A stretch of DNA of 64,000 bases from Variovorax terrae (GTDB taxonomy: Bacteria > Pseudomonadota > Gammaproteobacteria > Burkholderiales > Burkholderiaceae_C). Both the position numbers and the translations under genes were made by a program. The notes under the pieces were generated by a model that saw only the letters and a list, made by a program, of their open reading frames with translations, did no database searches and was not told the origin of the DNA. The stretch is from assembly GCF_022809125.1 (NCBI RefSeq), contig NZ_JALGBI010000001.1:806001-870000 (forward strand), read 5' to 3'. Shown here one piece after another: positions 1 to 9,697 of this stretch (position 1 is its first letter; each line of letters opens with the position of its first letter).

Positions 1-250
1 GGTGCCGCACCATGGCGGCGAGCGCGGCCATCCGGTGGGGTTTGCGGCCGTGTGCCGCGAAGCCTTGCTCGGTTTGAAGGGAAATCAGGGCGCTGTCCAC
101 ATCGTGCGGTCATACGCTGCTATGAATTCAATAGCAGACATCGAGCTCGGCGACATCGGCTGCGTGACCGACATCGACACCGTGGCCGATCTGGCGCGCG
201 CCCAGGCGCTGCTGGACGCGCGTGCTGCGGCCGCCGGACTCAGGACTTGA
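1..250 (+). CDS. Molybdenum-cofactor-type nucleotidyltransferase, C-terminal part (5' truncated by window edge)
   Basis: The open frame enters from the left edge, so only about 82 C-terminal residues are visible. They contain RGHPVGF near the visible start, then GNQGAVHIV, and end with a TDIDTVADL segment. That combination of GHPVGF and a late D-x-D-T motif is typical of the MobA/MocA family, which transfers CMP or GMP to molybdopterin in the cytoplasm. The substrate nucleotide cannot be read from the tail, and related enzymes that load other sugars or phosphates share this end. The last 11 bases overlap the 3' end of the convergent sodC gene. Family assignment is fairly safe; the precise product is not. 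Confidence 0.6.
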   Translation, partial: VPHHGGERGHPVGFAAVCREALLGLKGNQGAVHIVRSYAAMNSIADIELGDIGCVTDIDTVADLARAQALLDARAAAAGLRT

Positions 251-773
251 CGATCAGCCCGCAGGCGATGCGCGCGCCCGAGTTGCCGGTGGGCTGCGTC
301 TTGTAGTCGTCCGGGTCCTTGTGCACGATCACGGCGCGGCCCACGATGCTGGTGGGGCCGTCGGCCACCGTCACGCCCATCAGGTGAAAGTCCGCCACCG
401 CCTTGCCCGAGGCATCGGCCTGCAGCGAGGGCATGTCGCCGCCGTGGTGGGCGGCATTCTGCGGGCCGTGCGGGGTGTTCGCGGGGTTGTAGTGGCCGCC
501 CGCGCTCATGGCATCGGGCGCCGAACAGTCGCCCTTGTCATGGATGTGGAAGCCGTGCTGCTGGCCGGGCGCCAGGCCCGTCACTTCGGCGTGCACCATC
601 ACATGGTCGCCATGCTGCACGAAGCGCACCGTGCCGCCGGCCGTGGAGCCGCTGCGCGCCTGCAACTGGCTGGTGGCCGCGGGGCCGCCGGCCTGCATGC
701 CGGAGCCCGCGCAGCCGGCGGCCAGCAGGGCGATGGCCAGCGCGGCCACCAGGGTGGGAGAAAGGGGTTTCAT
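240..773 (-). CDS. sodC: Periplasmic Cu/Zn superoxide dismutase (lipoprotein)
   Basis: A 177-residue protein that should dismutate superoxide to peroxide and oxygen outside the cytoplasm. It begins with a lipoprotein signal (LLAAGC, Cys21 the likely lipidated residue). All metal-site motifs are present: HGFHIH, GDC, GGHYNP, a HHGGDMP segment and VIVHKDPDDY for the Zn loop, and a C-terminal GNSGARIACG carrying the conserved Arg and the second disulphide cysteine. The start is supported by an AGGAGG ribosome-binding site six bases upstream. It lies just downstream of the chaC-like gene on the same strand and is convergent with the nucleotidyltransferase. Length and motifs fit bacterial SodC well. 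Confidence 0.95.
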   Translation of the reverse strand: MKPLSPTLVAALAIALLAAGCAGSGMQAGGPAATSQLQARSGSTAGGTVRFVQHGDHVMVHAEVTGLAPGQQHGFHIHDKGDCSAPDAMSAGGHYNPANTPHGPQNAAHHGGDMPSLQADASGKAVADFHLMGVTVADGPTSIVGRAVIVHKDPDDYKTQPTGNSGARIACGLIVKS

Positions 774-811
774 GGTGCGCCTCCTCTGGGGGTTGGGGAA
801 CGGTGCGGCCA

Positions 812-1444
812 TTACAAGCCGCTGCGCGGCGGCTGTCTGCCCGGGGCAACCCGCAGATCGCCGTCGGCATGCGAGAGCAGGCGCTGCAGGGCGTGGTCGT
901 GGATGCCGTGGCGGCGCAGGCTGTCGAAGGTCTGGCGCGCATAGTCGAGCGTGGTGCCGAAGCGGCCGCACGAATCCGAGAAGATCTGCCGGTAGTGCGC
1001 CGCGTCGAGCTCGCCGGTGTAGCTCGGGCTGCGGCGCGACAGCGTGAAGGCCAGCGCGCGCACCGGCCCGCGCGCCGTCTGGCAGGGCAGCCAGCGCGGG
1101 TCGTACACGGCGGTGACCATCTCGCGCAGCCACAGCCGGGCCATCACGTCGGCCGCGTCGCGCCGCGGCACGCGGAACACCATGCCGGTGCAACTGCCGC
1201 CCGAGAGCAGGGCGAACACGAGGCCCGGGCATTCGGGCGTGCCGCGGTTGATGCGGCTCCACATCTTGAGCGCGCGGTGCCAGCCGTGCACGCGGGCCAG
1301 GCGGTGCTCGGTGTGGTCGAACTCCGGCCGCCAGATCAGCGAGGCGTAGCCGAACACCCACAGGTCGCCGCGCCCGCCCCACTCGCGCAGGCTCTGCGCC
1401 AGCATCGGGGCCGGATCGCGAAGGGGGAGGAGCGGAGGTGCCAT
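812..1444 (-). CDS. chaC: ChaC-type gamma-glutamylcyclotransferase
   Basis: A 210-residue cytoplasmic protein of the ChaC family, which cleaves the gamma-glutamyl bond of glutathione to give 5-oxoproline and Cys-Gly. The family signature is seen as FGYASLIWRP at residues 31-40 (the YGSL loop), followed by GxVFR-type strands. Glu108 in LREM is the candidate catalytic acid from its place in the family pattern. The first in-frame ATG is used; a second Met at residue 14 would give a shorter protein that still includes the whole domain, so the N-terminus is uncertain. It sits 38 bases upstream of sodC on the same strand, so the two may be co-transcribed. Confidence 0.85.
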   Translation of the reverse strand: MAPPLLPLRDPAPMLAQSLREWGGRGDLWVFGYASLIWRPEFDHTEHRLARVHGWHRALKMWSRINRGTPECPGLVFALLSGGSCTGMVFRVPRRDAADVMARLWLREMVTAVYDPRWLPCQTARGPVRALAFTLSRRSPSYTGELDAAHYRQIFSDSCGRFGTTLDYARQTFDSLRRHGIHDHALQRLLSHADGDLRVAPGRQPPRSGL

Positions 1445-1490
1445 GCCGTTGCTACTTTACAATCGCCGCAGTTTTCAGGAGTTCAAAGAT

Positions 1491-1973
1491 ATGCTTTCCC
1501 AGGATGATGACAGCACCGGCATTGCGCTGGGCGTGGTGTTCGGCGTGATCGCGCTGGTGATCGGCCTCGTGATCGGCGTGGCGGTCTACCAGACCCGCAT
1601 CGCCGGCGAAGCCAAGGCGGTGCCGGTGGTCGTGGAAATCGACGCGGCCAGCGTCAAGGTCGAGAACGGCGTCGTCAAGTTCTACTTTGCCACGGCGCGG
1701 GCCGAGCTGGCCCCCGGCGCCAACGAAGCCCTGGCCGAAGTGGTGAAGTCGGTGGCCGAAGGCCGCCGGGCCGTGGTCAGCGGCTTCCACGACGCCACCG
1801 GCGACGCCGCGAAGAACGAGGAGCTGTCCAAGCAGCGCGCGCTGGCCGTGCGCGAGGCGCTCAAGGGCCTGGGCGTGGCCGAGGACAAGGTCGAGCTGCG
1901 CAAGCCCGAACTGCTGACCGGCACCGGCAGCAATGCCGAGGCGCGCCGCGTCGAGGTGATCGTGGTGCAGTAA
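1491..1973 (+). CDS. Membrane-anchored OmpA-like domain protein
   Basis: A 160-residue protein with an acidic N-terminus, one strongly hydrophobic segment at about residues 9-31, and a soluble region. That region resembles the OmpA/MotB peptidoglycan-binding fold: a VKFYFATARAEL strand, a VSGFHDATGD strand-turn and an LSKQRALAVREAL helix. These correspond to the usual F-x-S, G-H-T-D and R-x-x-V-x-x-x-L signatures, although the second motif reads GFHDATGD, so peptidoglycan binding is plausible rather than certain. The start at 1491 is preceded by AGGAG at 1476-1480; an upstream in-frame ATG at 1443 lacks such a site. It is followed by a strong intrinsic terminator. Confidence 0.7.
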   Translation: MLSQDDDSTGIALGVVFGVIALVIGLVIGVAVYQTRIAGEAKAVPVVVEIDAASVKVENGVVKFYFATARAELAPGANEALAEVVKSVAEGRRAVVSGFHDATGDAAKNEELSKQRALAVREALKGLGVAEDKVELRKPELLTGTGSNAEARRVEVIVVQ

Positions 1974-1993
1974 GGCGCTGCTCTATGCGCAGG

Positions 1994-2024
1994 AAAGGCC
2001 CGGCTTGCCCGGGCCTTTTTGTTT
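1994..2024 (+). terminator. Intrinsic terminator after the OmpA-like gene
   Basis: A perfect 10-bp stem (AAAGGCCCGG at 1994-2003 with CCGGGCCTTT at 2009-2018) closes a 5-base loop and runs directly into TTTTTGTTTT. It lies 20 bases after the OmpA-like stop codon. It is the clearest intrinsic terminator in the window and separates that gene from edd-eda. Confidence 0.9.
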
Positions 2025-2085
2025 TCGTACCCAGCCTGTAACCTTGCGGGGCTGTCGGACGCCGGTTCGGCGTTACGATAGGGTT

Positions 2086-2100
2086 TGTAATTTAGTTACC
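2086..2100. promoter_or_regulatory. HexR-like operator upstream of edd
   Basis: TGTAATTTAGTTACC is an imperfect dyad with GTAA/TTAC arms. It matches 12 of 15 positions of the TGTAATTAAATTACA pattern known for HexR, the KDPG-responsive repressor of Entner-Doudoroff genes. It ends 7 bases before the edd start codon, a position where binding would block transcription initiation or elongation. The link to HexR is inferred from sequence likeness and from the downstream genes; no hexR gene is in the window. Confidence 0.5.
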
Positions 2101-2107
2101 ACTCCCG

Positions 2108-3915
<1,808 letters not shown>

Positions 3916-3925
<10 letters not shown>

Positions 3926-4569
3926 ATGAACGACCCGGCAGCGGGCTGAGTGCCCTGGACGTGATGCGGGACGCGCCGGTGCTCCCGGTCATCGTGCTGC
4001 ACGCGGTGGAACACGCCGTGCCGCTGGCGCGCGCGCTGGTGGCCGGCGGCATCCGCATGCTCGAGGTCACGCTGCGCACGCCGGTGGCGCTGGCCTGCAT
4101 CGAAGCCATTGCCAGGGACGTGCCGCAGGCCGTGATCGGCGCGGGCACGGTGCGCAGCGCGGCCGATGCGCAGGCGGCTTCGCTGGCCGGCGCGCGCTTT
4201 GCCGTCAGCCCCGGCTACACCCATGCCGTGGGCCGGGCCTGCCACGAGCTGGGCCTGCCGCTGCTGCCCGGCGTGGCCACCGGCAGCGAGATCATGGCGG
4301 CGCAGGAAGACGGCTACACCGAGCTCAAGTTCTTTCCTGCGATGCAGGCCGGCGGCCTGGCCATGCTCAAGGCCTGGGGCGGCCCGTTCGGCGACGTCAC
4401 GTTCTGCCCCACGGGTGGCATCCATGCGGGCAACGCGGCCGAGTTTCTTGCGCTATCGAACGTGGCCTGCGTGGGCGGTTCGTGGATCGTGCCGACCGAC
4501 GCGATCCGCGAAGGCGACTGGGCTCGCATCGAGCAACTGGCACGCGCCGCGAGCCAACTGCCGCGCTGA
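3916..4569 (+). CDS. eda: 2-keto-3-deoxy-6-phosphogluconate aldolase
   Basis: A 217-residue class I aldolase that splits KDPG into pyruvate and glyceraldehyde-3-phosphate. The Schiff-base lysine is Lys138 in ELKFFPA and the catalytic glutamate is Glu50 in MLEVTLRT. The phosphate-binding segment [12 protein letters not shown] follows. The start at 3916 lies inside the end of edd (10-base overlap), with a GGAGCC purine run upstream that serves as ribosome-binding site. Together with edd it forms a complete lower Entner-Doudoroff branch. A homologous aldolase for the galactose series is encoded at 9694-10335. Confidence 0.95.
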
Positions 4570-4590
4570 CCCTGCGCGCCGGGCCGCTGA

Positions 4591-5145
4591 TCAGCCGGCA
4601 ATGAGCTTCTCCACCGTGCGCAGATTGCGCGTGGTGGTGCTCGACTTGTAGCGGGTTTTCGCCAGCAATTTGGCGACGGGGGTGTCGGTGCTCTCGCCGC
4701 GCGGGCATTCCCAATAGAGCACGCCCTTGCCGCGTTTCAGGCGCTCGAGCCTGGCATCGACAGCGCCGGCCTTCTCGATGATCTCGTCGAGCATGGTGGC
4801 GTCGGAGCCAAACACCAGGTAAGGATGCCGCTCTTCGTCGATGCGTTCGAAGGGGTAGCCCGCAGCCATGTCGGCCACGGTCTTCTGTGTGAGCAGCACG
4901 ATCCAGGCGTCGTAGCCGAAGCGCTTGCACAGGGCCTGCTCGATGCGGGTGCGCAGGGTGCTCGCATCGCTTTCGTCGGTGTCGAACAGCACATTGCCGC
5001 TGGCGAGCACGGTGCGCACCGCGCCGAAGCCCAGTTCGACGAAGAGCGCCTTGAGGTCGGCGCTCTTGACCGCGATGCCGTTGACGTTCACGCCGCGCAG
5101 CAGCGCGACATGGCGGGTCAGGGCCTGCTTCTTCGTGCTCGTCAT
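4591..5145 (-). CDS. DUF1697 domain protein
   Basis: A 184-residue protein matching the DUF1697 family over its whole length. Recognisable segments are RHVALLRGVNVNG near the N-terminus, LASGNVLFDT around residue 50 and the TTTRNLRTVEKL motif at the C-terminus. The family is widespread in bacteria and has no established biochemical role. There is no signal peptide, so it should be cytoplasmic. It is convergent with eda and lies 19 bases upstream of the gloA stop codon's neighbour on the same strand order, which says little about function. Confidence 0.85.
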   Translation of the reverse strand: MTSTKKQALTRHVALLRGVNVNGIAVKSADLKALFVELGFGAVRTVLASGNVLFDTDESDASTLRTRIEQALCKRFGYDAWIVLLTQKTVADMAAGYPFERIDEERHPYLVFGSDATMLDEIIEKAGAVDARLERLKRGKGVLYWECPRGESTDTPVAKLLAKTRYKSSTTTRNLRTVEKLIAG

Positions 5146-5164
5146 GAGGCCGTCTTGCCGAGGT

Positions 5165-5575
5165 TCAGCGGAGGCCGCCGCCAGCAGCGCCCTCCGCGCG
5201 CTGGATCAGCTCGATCTTGTAGCCGTCCGGGTCGGTCACGAAGGCAATGACGGTCGTGCCGCCCTTGACCGGGCCGGCCTCGCGCGTGACGTTGCCGCCG
5301 GCTGCCTTGATTTTCTCGCAAGCCGCGTACACGTCGGGCACGCCGAGCGCGATGTGGCCGTACGCGGTGCCCAGCTCGTAGCTCTCGGTGCCCCAGTTGT
5401 AGGTCAGCTCGATCTCGGCATGGTCCGGGTTGTTGCCGTAGCCGACGAAAGCCAGCGAGTACTTGTACTCGGGGTTCTCGGAGGTGCGCAGCAGCTTCAT
5501 GCCGAGTACCTGGGTGTAGAAGTCGATGGAGCGCTGGAAGTTGCCAACGCGCAGCATGGTGTGGAGGATTCGCAT
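5165..5575 (-). CDS. gloA: Lactoylglutathione lyase (glyoxalase I)
   Basis: A 136-residue glyoxalase I that converts the hemithioacetal of methylglyoxal and glutathione into S-lactoylglutathione. The four metal ligands fall at His5, Glu56, His74 and Glu122, exactly the positions known for the E. coli enzyme, so a Ni-type GloA is expected. The ATG at 5575 gives the family's usual MRILHT start; another ATG three codons upstream (5584) is possible. Neither has a strong ribosome-binding site. It protects against methylglyoxal, which would fit with neighbouring sugar catabolism. Confidence 0.95.
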   Translation of the reverse strand: MRILHTMLRVGNFQRSIDFYTQVLGMKLLRTSENPEYKYSLAFVGYGNNPDHAEIELTYNWGTESYELGTAYGHIALGVPDVYAACEKIKAAGGNVTREAGPVKGGTTVIAFVTDPDGYKIELIQRAEGAAGGGLR

Positions 5576-5678
5576 GGTGCCCATTATCGGCGGCGGCACC
5601 GTTCGATGCCGGTCGCGGGGTGTTGCCGAACCCCTGCCGTCCGCGGCCCCGCCGCCGGCTCTGCGGGGTGCGGCGCGG

Positions 5679-6239
5679 TCACGCTCCGGTGCCGGCCGGA
5701 GCCTTCGGCAGATCGAACACCAGGCAGGTCGTCGTTGCGTGCGCATACAGCGTGCCGTCGGGCCCGTAGAGCCGGGCCTCGGCGGTGGCGAGCTGGCGGC
5801 CGCAGTGGATCACCTTGCCCTCGGCGCGCACGCGCGGCGCCTTGGGGCCGATGGCCTTGACCAGGTTCACGCCCAGTTCCGCCGTGGTGTAGCCGCGGCC
5901 CGCGGGCATCAGGGTGTGGACGGCGCAGCCGAGCGCCGAGTCGAGCAGGGTGGCATACCAGCCGCCATGGACGCCGCCCATGGGGTTGAGGTGCGCGGGC
6001 CCCGGCGTGCCCTGGAACAACGCCCGGCCTTCGCCGACTTCCATCAGCTGGAAGTCCAGCGTCCTGGCGATCGGCGGGTAGGGCAGTTCGCCGCGCAGCA
6101 TGGCCTGCATCATCTCCAGCCCGGTCTTGCCGGCCAACTGCGCGGGCGTGGCCACGCCGGGCCCGCAGCCCGCCTCCAGCCGCGCCGCCACTTCGCGCTC
6201 CTGCGCGAGCCAGGTTTCAAGGGGGGTGTTCTGGGTCAT
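5679..6239 (-). CDS. PaaI-family hotdog thioesterase
   Basis: A 186-residue protein whose central part has the hotdog-fold thioesterase signature: [19 protein letters not shown] followed by GCAVH, then [11 protein letters not shown] and a final [14 protein letters not shown] strand (read here as HATTTCLVF). Such enzymes hydrolyse acyl-CoA or aryl-CoA thioesters; Asp in LLDSA is the likely catalytic residue. The natural substrate cannot be told. It is divergent from the MarR-type regulator and shares its promoter region, which contains two dyads, so the regulator probably controls it. The start at 6239 is preceded by GAAGGAC. Confidence 0.8.
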   Translation of the reverse strand: MTQNTPLETWLAQEREVAARLEAGCGPGVATPAQLAGKTGLEMMQAMLRGELPYPPIARTLDFQLMEVGEGRALFQGTPGPAHLNPMGGVHGGWYATLLDSALGCAVHTLMPAGRGYTTAELGVNLVKAIGPKAPRVRAEGKVIHCGRQLATAEARLYGPDGTLYAHATTTCLVFDLPKAPAGTGA

Positions 6240-6272
6240 GGCCTGTCCTTCACCGTCCTGTTGATTGATTGC

Positions 6273-6299
6273 TTGCAATTGCAATAGTTGTAGATACAA
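6273..6299. promoter_or_regulatory. Tandem dyad operators in the thioesterase/marR divergent promoter
   Basis: Two inverted repeats lie side by side: TTGCAATTGCAA (6273-6284, a perfect 12-bp palindrome) and TTGTAGATACAA (6288-6299, 5-bp arms with a 2-base centre). Their centres are 15 bp apart and the second ends 8 bases before the regulator's ATG. The region is AT-rich compared with its surroundings. MarR dimers bind such short dyads, so autoregulation and control of the divergent thioesterase are likely. Confidence 0.6.
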
Positions 6300-6307
6300 T
6301 AGTTTGG

Positions 6308-6766
6308 ATGGACACCGTTGTCAAGCCTCAGGGCTGCACCAACTTCAAGCTGCGCCAGCTGATGCGCCGCGTGGCGCAGCACTACGACGCCGAGGTCGGC
6401 AAGACCGGCCTCAAGACCACGCAGTACTCGCTGCTGTCCACGGTGCTGCACCTGGGCCCGCTGCGCCCCGGCGAGCTGGCGCAGGCCATGGGCATGGAGG
6501 CTTCCACCCTCACGCGCAACCTGCGGCCGCTGGTCGAGGCGGGCTGGGTCGCGCTGGCGGCCGGTGCGGACGGCCGCAGCCGCACCGTGAGTATCACGGA
6601 GGCGGGGCGCGAAAAGCGTCAGGAGGCCCAGCGCCGCTGGAAGGTGGCGCAGCAGGGCCTCAACCAGCGCCTGGGCCTGGCGCGTGTGCTGGCGCTGCAT
6701 GCGCTGATCGACGAATCCCTCGAACTGCTTTCCCCCCATCCTGACGGAGCTGACGATGAGCAATGA
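6308..6766 (+). CDS. MarR-family transcriptional regulator
   Basis: A 152-residue winged-helix regulator. The central DNA-binding part is visible as LRPGELAQAMGMEASTLTRNLRPLVEAGWV (recognition helix around STLTRNLRPL), followed by the wing AGADGRSRTVSITEAGREK. Helices before and after form the usual MarR dimer interface. The ligand is unknown. The start at 6308 is chosen because the second dyad operator lies immediately upstream; a longer frame beginning at 6269 would run through the operators. The 3' end overlaps the MFS gene by 11 bases, so the regulator and transporter form one unit divergent from the thioesterase. Confidence 0.88.
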   Translation: MDTVVKPQGCTNFKLRQLMRRVAQHYDAEVGKTGLKTTQYSLLSTVLHLGPLRPGELAQAMGMEASTLTRNLRPLVEAGWVALAAGADGRSRTVSITEAGREKRQEAQRRWKVAQQGLNQRLGLARVLALHALIDESLELLSPHPDGADDEQ

Positions 6767-7973
6767 CGCGCGGCGCACCGCCGCAGGACTGGTGCTGCTG
6801 GCCGCTGCCGGCACCTTCGCGCTGACCATGGGCGTGCGCCAGACCATGGGCCTGTTTCTCTCGCCGCTGAACACTTCCACCGGCCTGGGGCTGGGCAGCA
6901 TCAGCCTGGCGTTCGCTTTCGGCCAGCTCTGGTGGGGCCTGACGCAGCCGTTCGCCGGCATGGTGGCCGACAAGATCGGCACCGGCCGCGTGCTGTTCAC
7001 CGGCGCGCTGCTGGTGGCGCTGGGCACCTTTCTCACGCCGCTCATGACCACCACGGCCGGCCTGATCTTCGCCATCGGCGTGCTGGCGGCCGGCGGCGCC
7101 GGCATGGCCGGCCCCTCGGTGCTGATGGCGGCCACCACGCGCCTGGTGCCGCCCGAGAAGCGCGGCATGGCCACGGGCATCGTGAACGCCGGCGGCTCGT
7201 TCGGCCAGTTCATGATGGCGCCGCTGGCCGGTGTGCTCACGGTCAGCCTGGGCTGGGCCAGCGCCATGCAGGTGCTGGGCCTGGTCGTGCTGCTGGCGCT
7301 GCCGGCCGCCCTGGTGCTGCGCGGCAACTCGCTGCAGGCGGCGCCGGTGGGCCACAAGCCGGTGGGCACCGGCGAGGCCATCCGCGCGGCGCTGCGCCTG
7401 CCGAGCTACCTGATGCTGAGCGCAGGCTTCTTCGTCTGCGGCTTCCACGTGGCGTTCCTGGCCACGCACCTGCCCGGCGTGATCGCGGCCTGCGGCCTGC
7501 CGGTGCAGGTGGGGGCCTGGGCGCTGGCCCTGATCGGGCTGTTCAACATCGTGGGCAGCTTCGCCATGGGCTGGGCGGTGGGCCGCTGGCGCATGAAGTC
7601 GCTGCTGTCGCTGGTGTACGCCTCGCGCGCGCTGGCGGTGCTGGTGTTCCTGCTGGCGCCCAAGTCCGAGGCCGTGGTGCTGGGGTTCGCGGCGGTGATG
7701 GGCCTCACCTTCCTGTCCACCGTGCCGCCGACGGCGGGGCTGGTGGCCAAGTTCTTCGGGCCTGCCAACATGGCCACGCTGTTCGGCATCGTGATGCTGG
7801 CGCATCAGGTGGGCGGCTTCCTCGGCGCCTGGCTGGGCGGCAAGGTGTTCGAGGCCACGGGCGCCTACAACTGGGTCTGGTACATCGACATCGTGCTGGC
7901 CGTGGGTGCGGCGCTGGTGCACCTGCCGATCCGCGAGGCGCGGCTGCCGTCGCGCGCGGCGCGCCCGGCCTGA
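6756..7973 (+). CDS. MFS transporter
   Basis: A 405-residue integral membrane protein with about twelve hydrophobic segments. It has the MFS loop signature between helices 2 and 3 (FAGMVADKIGTGRVL) and the long central loop near residue 200 (LQAAPVGHKPVGTGEA). The pattern is that of monocarboxylate/OFA-like or YbfB-like carriers, but the substrate cannot be assigned. It overlaps the MarR gene by 11 bases. The arrangement of regulator, exporter or importer and divergent thioesterase suggests handling of a small organic acid or toxic acyl compound; this is inference from context only. Confidence 0.88.
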   Translation: MSNDARRTAAGLVLLAAAGTFALTMGVRQTMGLFLSPLNTSTGLGLGSISLAFAFGQLWWGLTQPFAGMVADKIGTGRVLFTGALLVALGTFLTPLMTTTAGLIFAIGVLAAGGAGMAGPSVLMAATTRLVPPEKRGMATGIVNAGGSFGQFMMAPLAGVLTVSLGWASAMQVLGLVVLLALPAALVLRGNSLQAAPVGHKPVGTGEAIRAALRLPSYLMLSAGFFVCGFHVAFLATHLPGVIAACGLPVQVGAWALALIGLFNIVGSFAMGWAVGRWRMKSLLSLVYASRALAVLVFLLAPKSEAVVLGFAAVMGLTFLSTVPPTAGLVAKFFGPANMATLFGIVMLAHQVGGFLGAWLGGKVFEATGAYNWVWYIDIVLAVGAALVHLPIREARLPSRAARPA

Positions 7974-8083
7974 GCGGCGGCAGTCTCCGAGGGACGCCGC
8001 GCTGTTGCGCGGACGCGACGCGTGTCAGATTCATGAACCCCGCTTGGGTTAAGGTGGATGTTTCTCGTCGTTGCGGAAAAAAA

Positions 8084-8878
8084 ATGACTACCCAGGCATC
8101 GGGGCTTTTGCGGGTCGATCTCGAACCCGGCCATTGGCTTGGCGCCACCCCCACGCTGAATCTGGCGGATGACCGGCTGCGCCTGCGCGCCAAGGCGCTC
8201 ACGCAGCTGGCCCAGAACGACCATCAGCGCGCGCTCAGCATCTGTGATTTCGTCAGGACACTGCCCTACGCCGCTTCCGGCCGCCTGCGCTGCCCGACGG
8301 CGCGCCAGGTGCTGGATGCCGGCCGGGGCGACTGCTGGGCCAAGTCCACATTGTTCATCGCGCTGCTGCGCCTAGCCGGCGTGCCGGCGCGGCTGCGCAT
8401 GGTGCAGTTGCGCGGCGAGCTGCTGCGCGGCCACGTGTCGTGGCTCAAGCAGGTGAACCACTCGCTGGTGGAGGTGTGGCTGGGCGGGCGCTGGGTGCGC
8501 ACCGACACCCATGTGTTCGACCTGCGCTACCTGGTGGCGGCGCGCAGCCGGCTGACGGCGCAGCAGTGGGAGCAGGGCTATGGCATCCACCGGCGTGCGC
8601 AAAGCCTGTGGAACGGGCACCAGGATGCCTTTGCCTGCCTGGCGCTGGACGACGACAGCGGCATGCCGCTGGCCGACCTGGGCGTTTATCACGATCCGCA
8701 GGAATTTGCCGCCGCGCTGATGCCCAGGCGCGAGCCGCGGGGCGCCTGGGCCTCGCTGCGCCGCCGCTTCACGCTGCTGGCGATGGAACGCCGCATCCGC
8801 CGCCTGCGCGCGGAGGATGCCAACACGGTGGCGCCGCAGGAGCTGCCTTCGGGCCCGCGCGGCCGCCGGGTGGCGTGA
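8084..8878 (+). CDS. Transglutaminase-like cysteine protease-fold protein
   Basis: A 264-residue protein with a transglutaminase core. The nucleophile is in AGRGDCWAKSTLF, the histidine in NHSLVEVWLGGRWVRTD and the acid is the Asp in RTDTH, giving the Cys-His-Asp triad. Bacterial members act as proteases or peptide-bond-modifying enzymes; the target here is unknown. No signal peptide or membrane segment is visible, and the C-terminus is rich in Arg. The ATG at 8084 is used; an in-frame ATG at 8033 would add 17 residues and neither has a convincing ribosome-binding site. It is convergent with the SDR gene. Confidence 0.72.
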   Translation: MTTQASGLLRVDLEPGHWLGATPTLNLADDRLRLRAKALTQLAQNDHQRALSICDFVRTLPYAASGRLRCPTARQVLDAGRGDCWAKSTLFIALLRLAGVPARLRMVQLRGELLRGHVSWLKQVNHSLVEVWLGGRWVRTDTHVFDLRYLVAARSRLTAQQWEQGYGIHRRAQSLWNGHQDAFACLALDDDSGMPLADLGVYHDPQEFAAALMPRREPRGAWASLRRRFTLLAMERRIRRLRAEDANTVAPQELPSGPRGRRVA

Positions 8879-8884
8879 AGGCTC

Positions 8885-9697
8885 TTACACCGGAACGGTG
8901 TAGTTCAGCGTCATGCGGCCGCCGTCCACCGTGAGGATCTCGCCGGTGATGTAGCTGGCGGCGTCGCTGGCCAGGTAGGCCACGGCGTCGGCAATCTCGG
9001 CCGGTTCGCCCAGGCGTTTCAGCGGGGTTCGGCTCAGGATGCGTTGCCTGGCTTCCTCGCTGGTCAGCACGGCCTTGGCCGCCAGCTCGGTGGCGATGGT
9101 GCCCGGTGCCACCGCATTCACGCGCACGCCCCGGTCGGCCAGCGCCAGCGCCATCACGCGCGTGAGCTGGTTGATGCCGCCCTTGCTGACGTTGTAGCTG
9201 GAGATGGTGGGGATGGCCAGCACGCCGTTGACCGAGCTCATGTTGACGATGGCGCCGCGCGCCGCGCCATCGACGGCGCCGGGCCGCGGGCCGGCCGCCA
9301 CCATCGCGCGCGCCACCGCCTGGCCCATCAGGAACGAGCCCTTGAGGTTGACGCGCAGCACGGTGTCGAAGTCGGCCTCGGTCACGTCCAGGAAGTCGGC
9401 CGCCTTGAAGATGCCCGCGTTGTTGACCAGCACGTCGATGCGGCCGTGCACCGCCAGCGCCTGGGCCACCAGCGCGTCGACTTGCGCCTTGTCGCCCACG
9501 TCGCAGTGCAGGTAGCGCTGGCCCAGCTCGGCCGCCAGCGCCTGGCCGCGCGCGTCGTCCACGTCGGTGATGAGCACCCGCGCGCCTTCGCGGGCGAAGC
9601 GGCGCACGCAGGCCTCGCCGATGCCCTGCGCGCCGCCGGTGACGATGCAGACCCGGTCGCCGAGTCCGAACGAGGTTTGGGATGAAAGAGGGCTCAT
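8885..9697 (-). CDS. SDR-family NAD(P)-dependent dehydrogenase of the sugar-acid cluster
   Basis: A 270-residue classical short-chain dehydrogenase. It has the cofactor motif VTGGAQGIGEA, LVNNAGIFK, the catalytic Ser in MSSVNG, and YNVSKGG as the YxxxK pair, ending with SYITGEILTVDGG. Its start codon overlaps the stop of the upstream aldolase gene (ATGA), so it is the last gene of a minus-strand operon: dehydratase, kinase, aldolase, SDR. By context it may oxidise an aldose or a sugar-acid intermediate, as galactose or fucose dehydrogenases do, but the substrate is inferred only from neighbours. Confidence 0.85.
   Translation of the reverse strand: MSPLSSQTSFGLGDRVCIVTGGAQGIGEACVRRFAREGARVLITDVDDARGQALAAELGQRYLHCDVGDKAQVDALVAQALAVHGRIDVLVNNAGIFKAADFLDVTEADFDTVLRVNLKGSFLMGQAVARAMVAAGPRPGAVDGAARGAIVNMSSVNGVLAIPTISSYNVSKGGINQLTRVMALALADRGVRVNAVAPGTIATELAAKAVLTSEEARQRILSRTPLKRLGEPAEIADAVAYLASDAASYITGEILTVDGGRMTLNYTVPV

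Noticed and set aside
6932..8032. Long upstream extension of the transglutaminase-like frame through the MFS gene
   Set aside because: It is an out-of-frame reading of the MFS gene; homology begins only near 8084.
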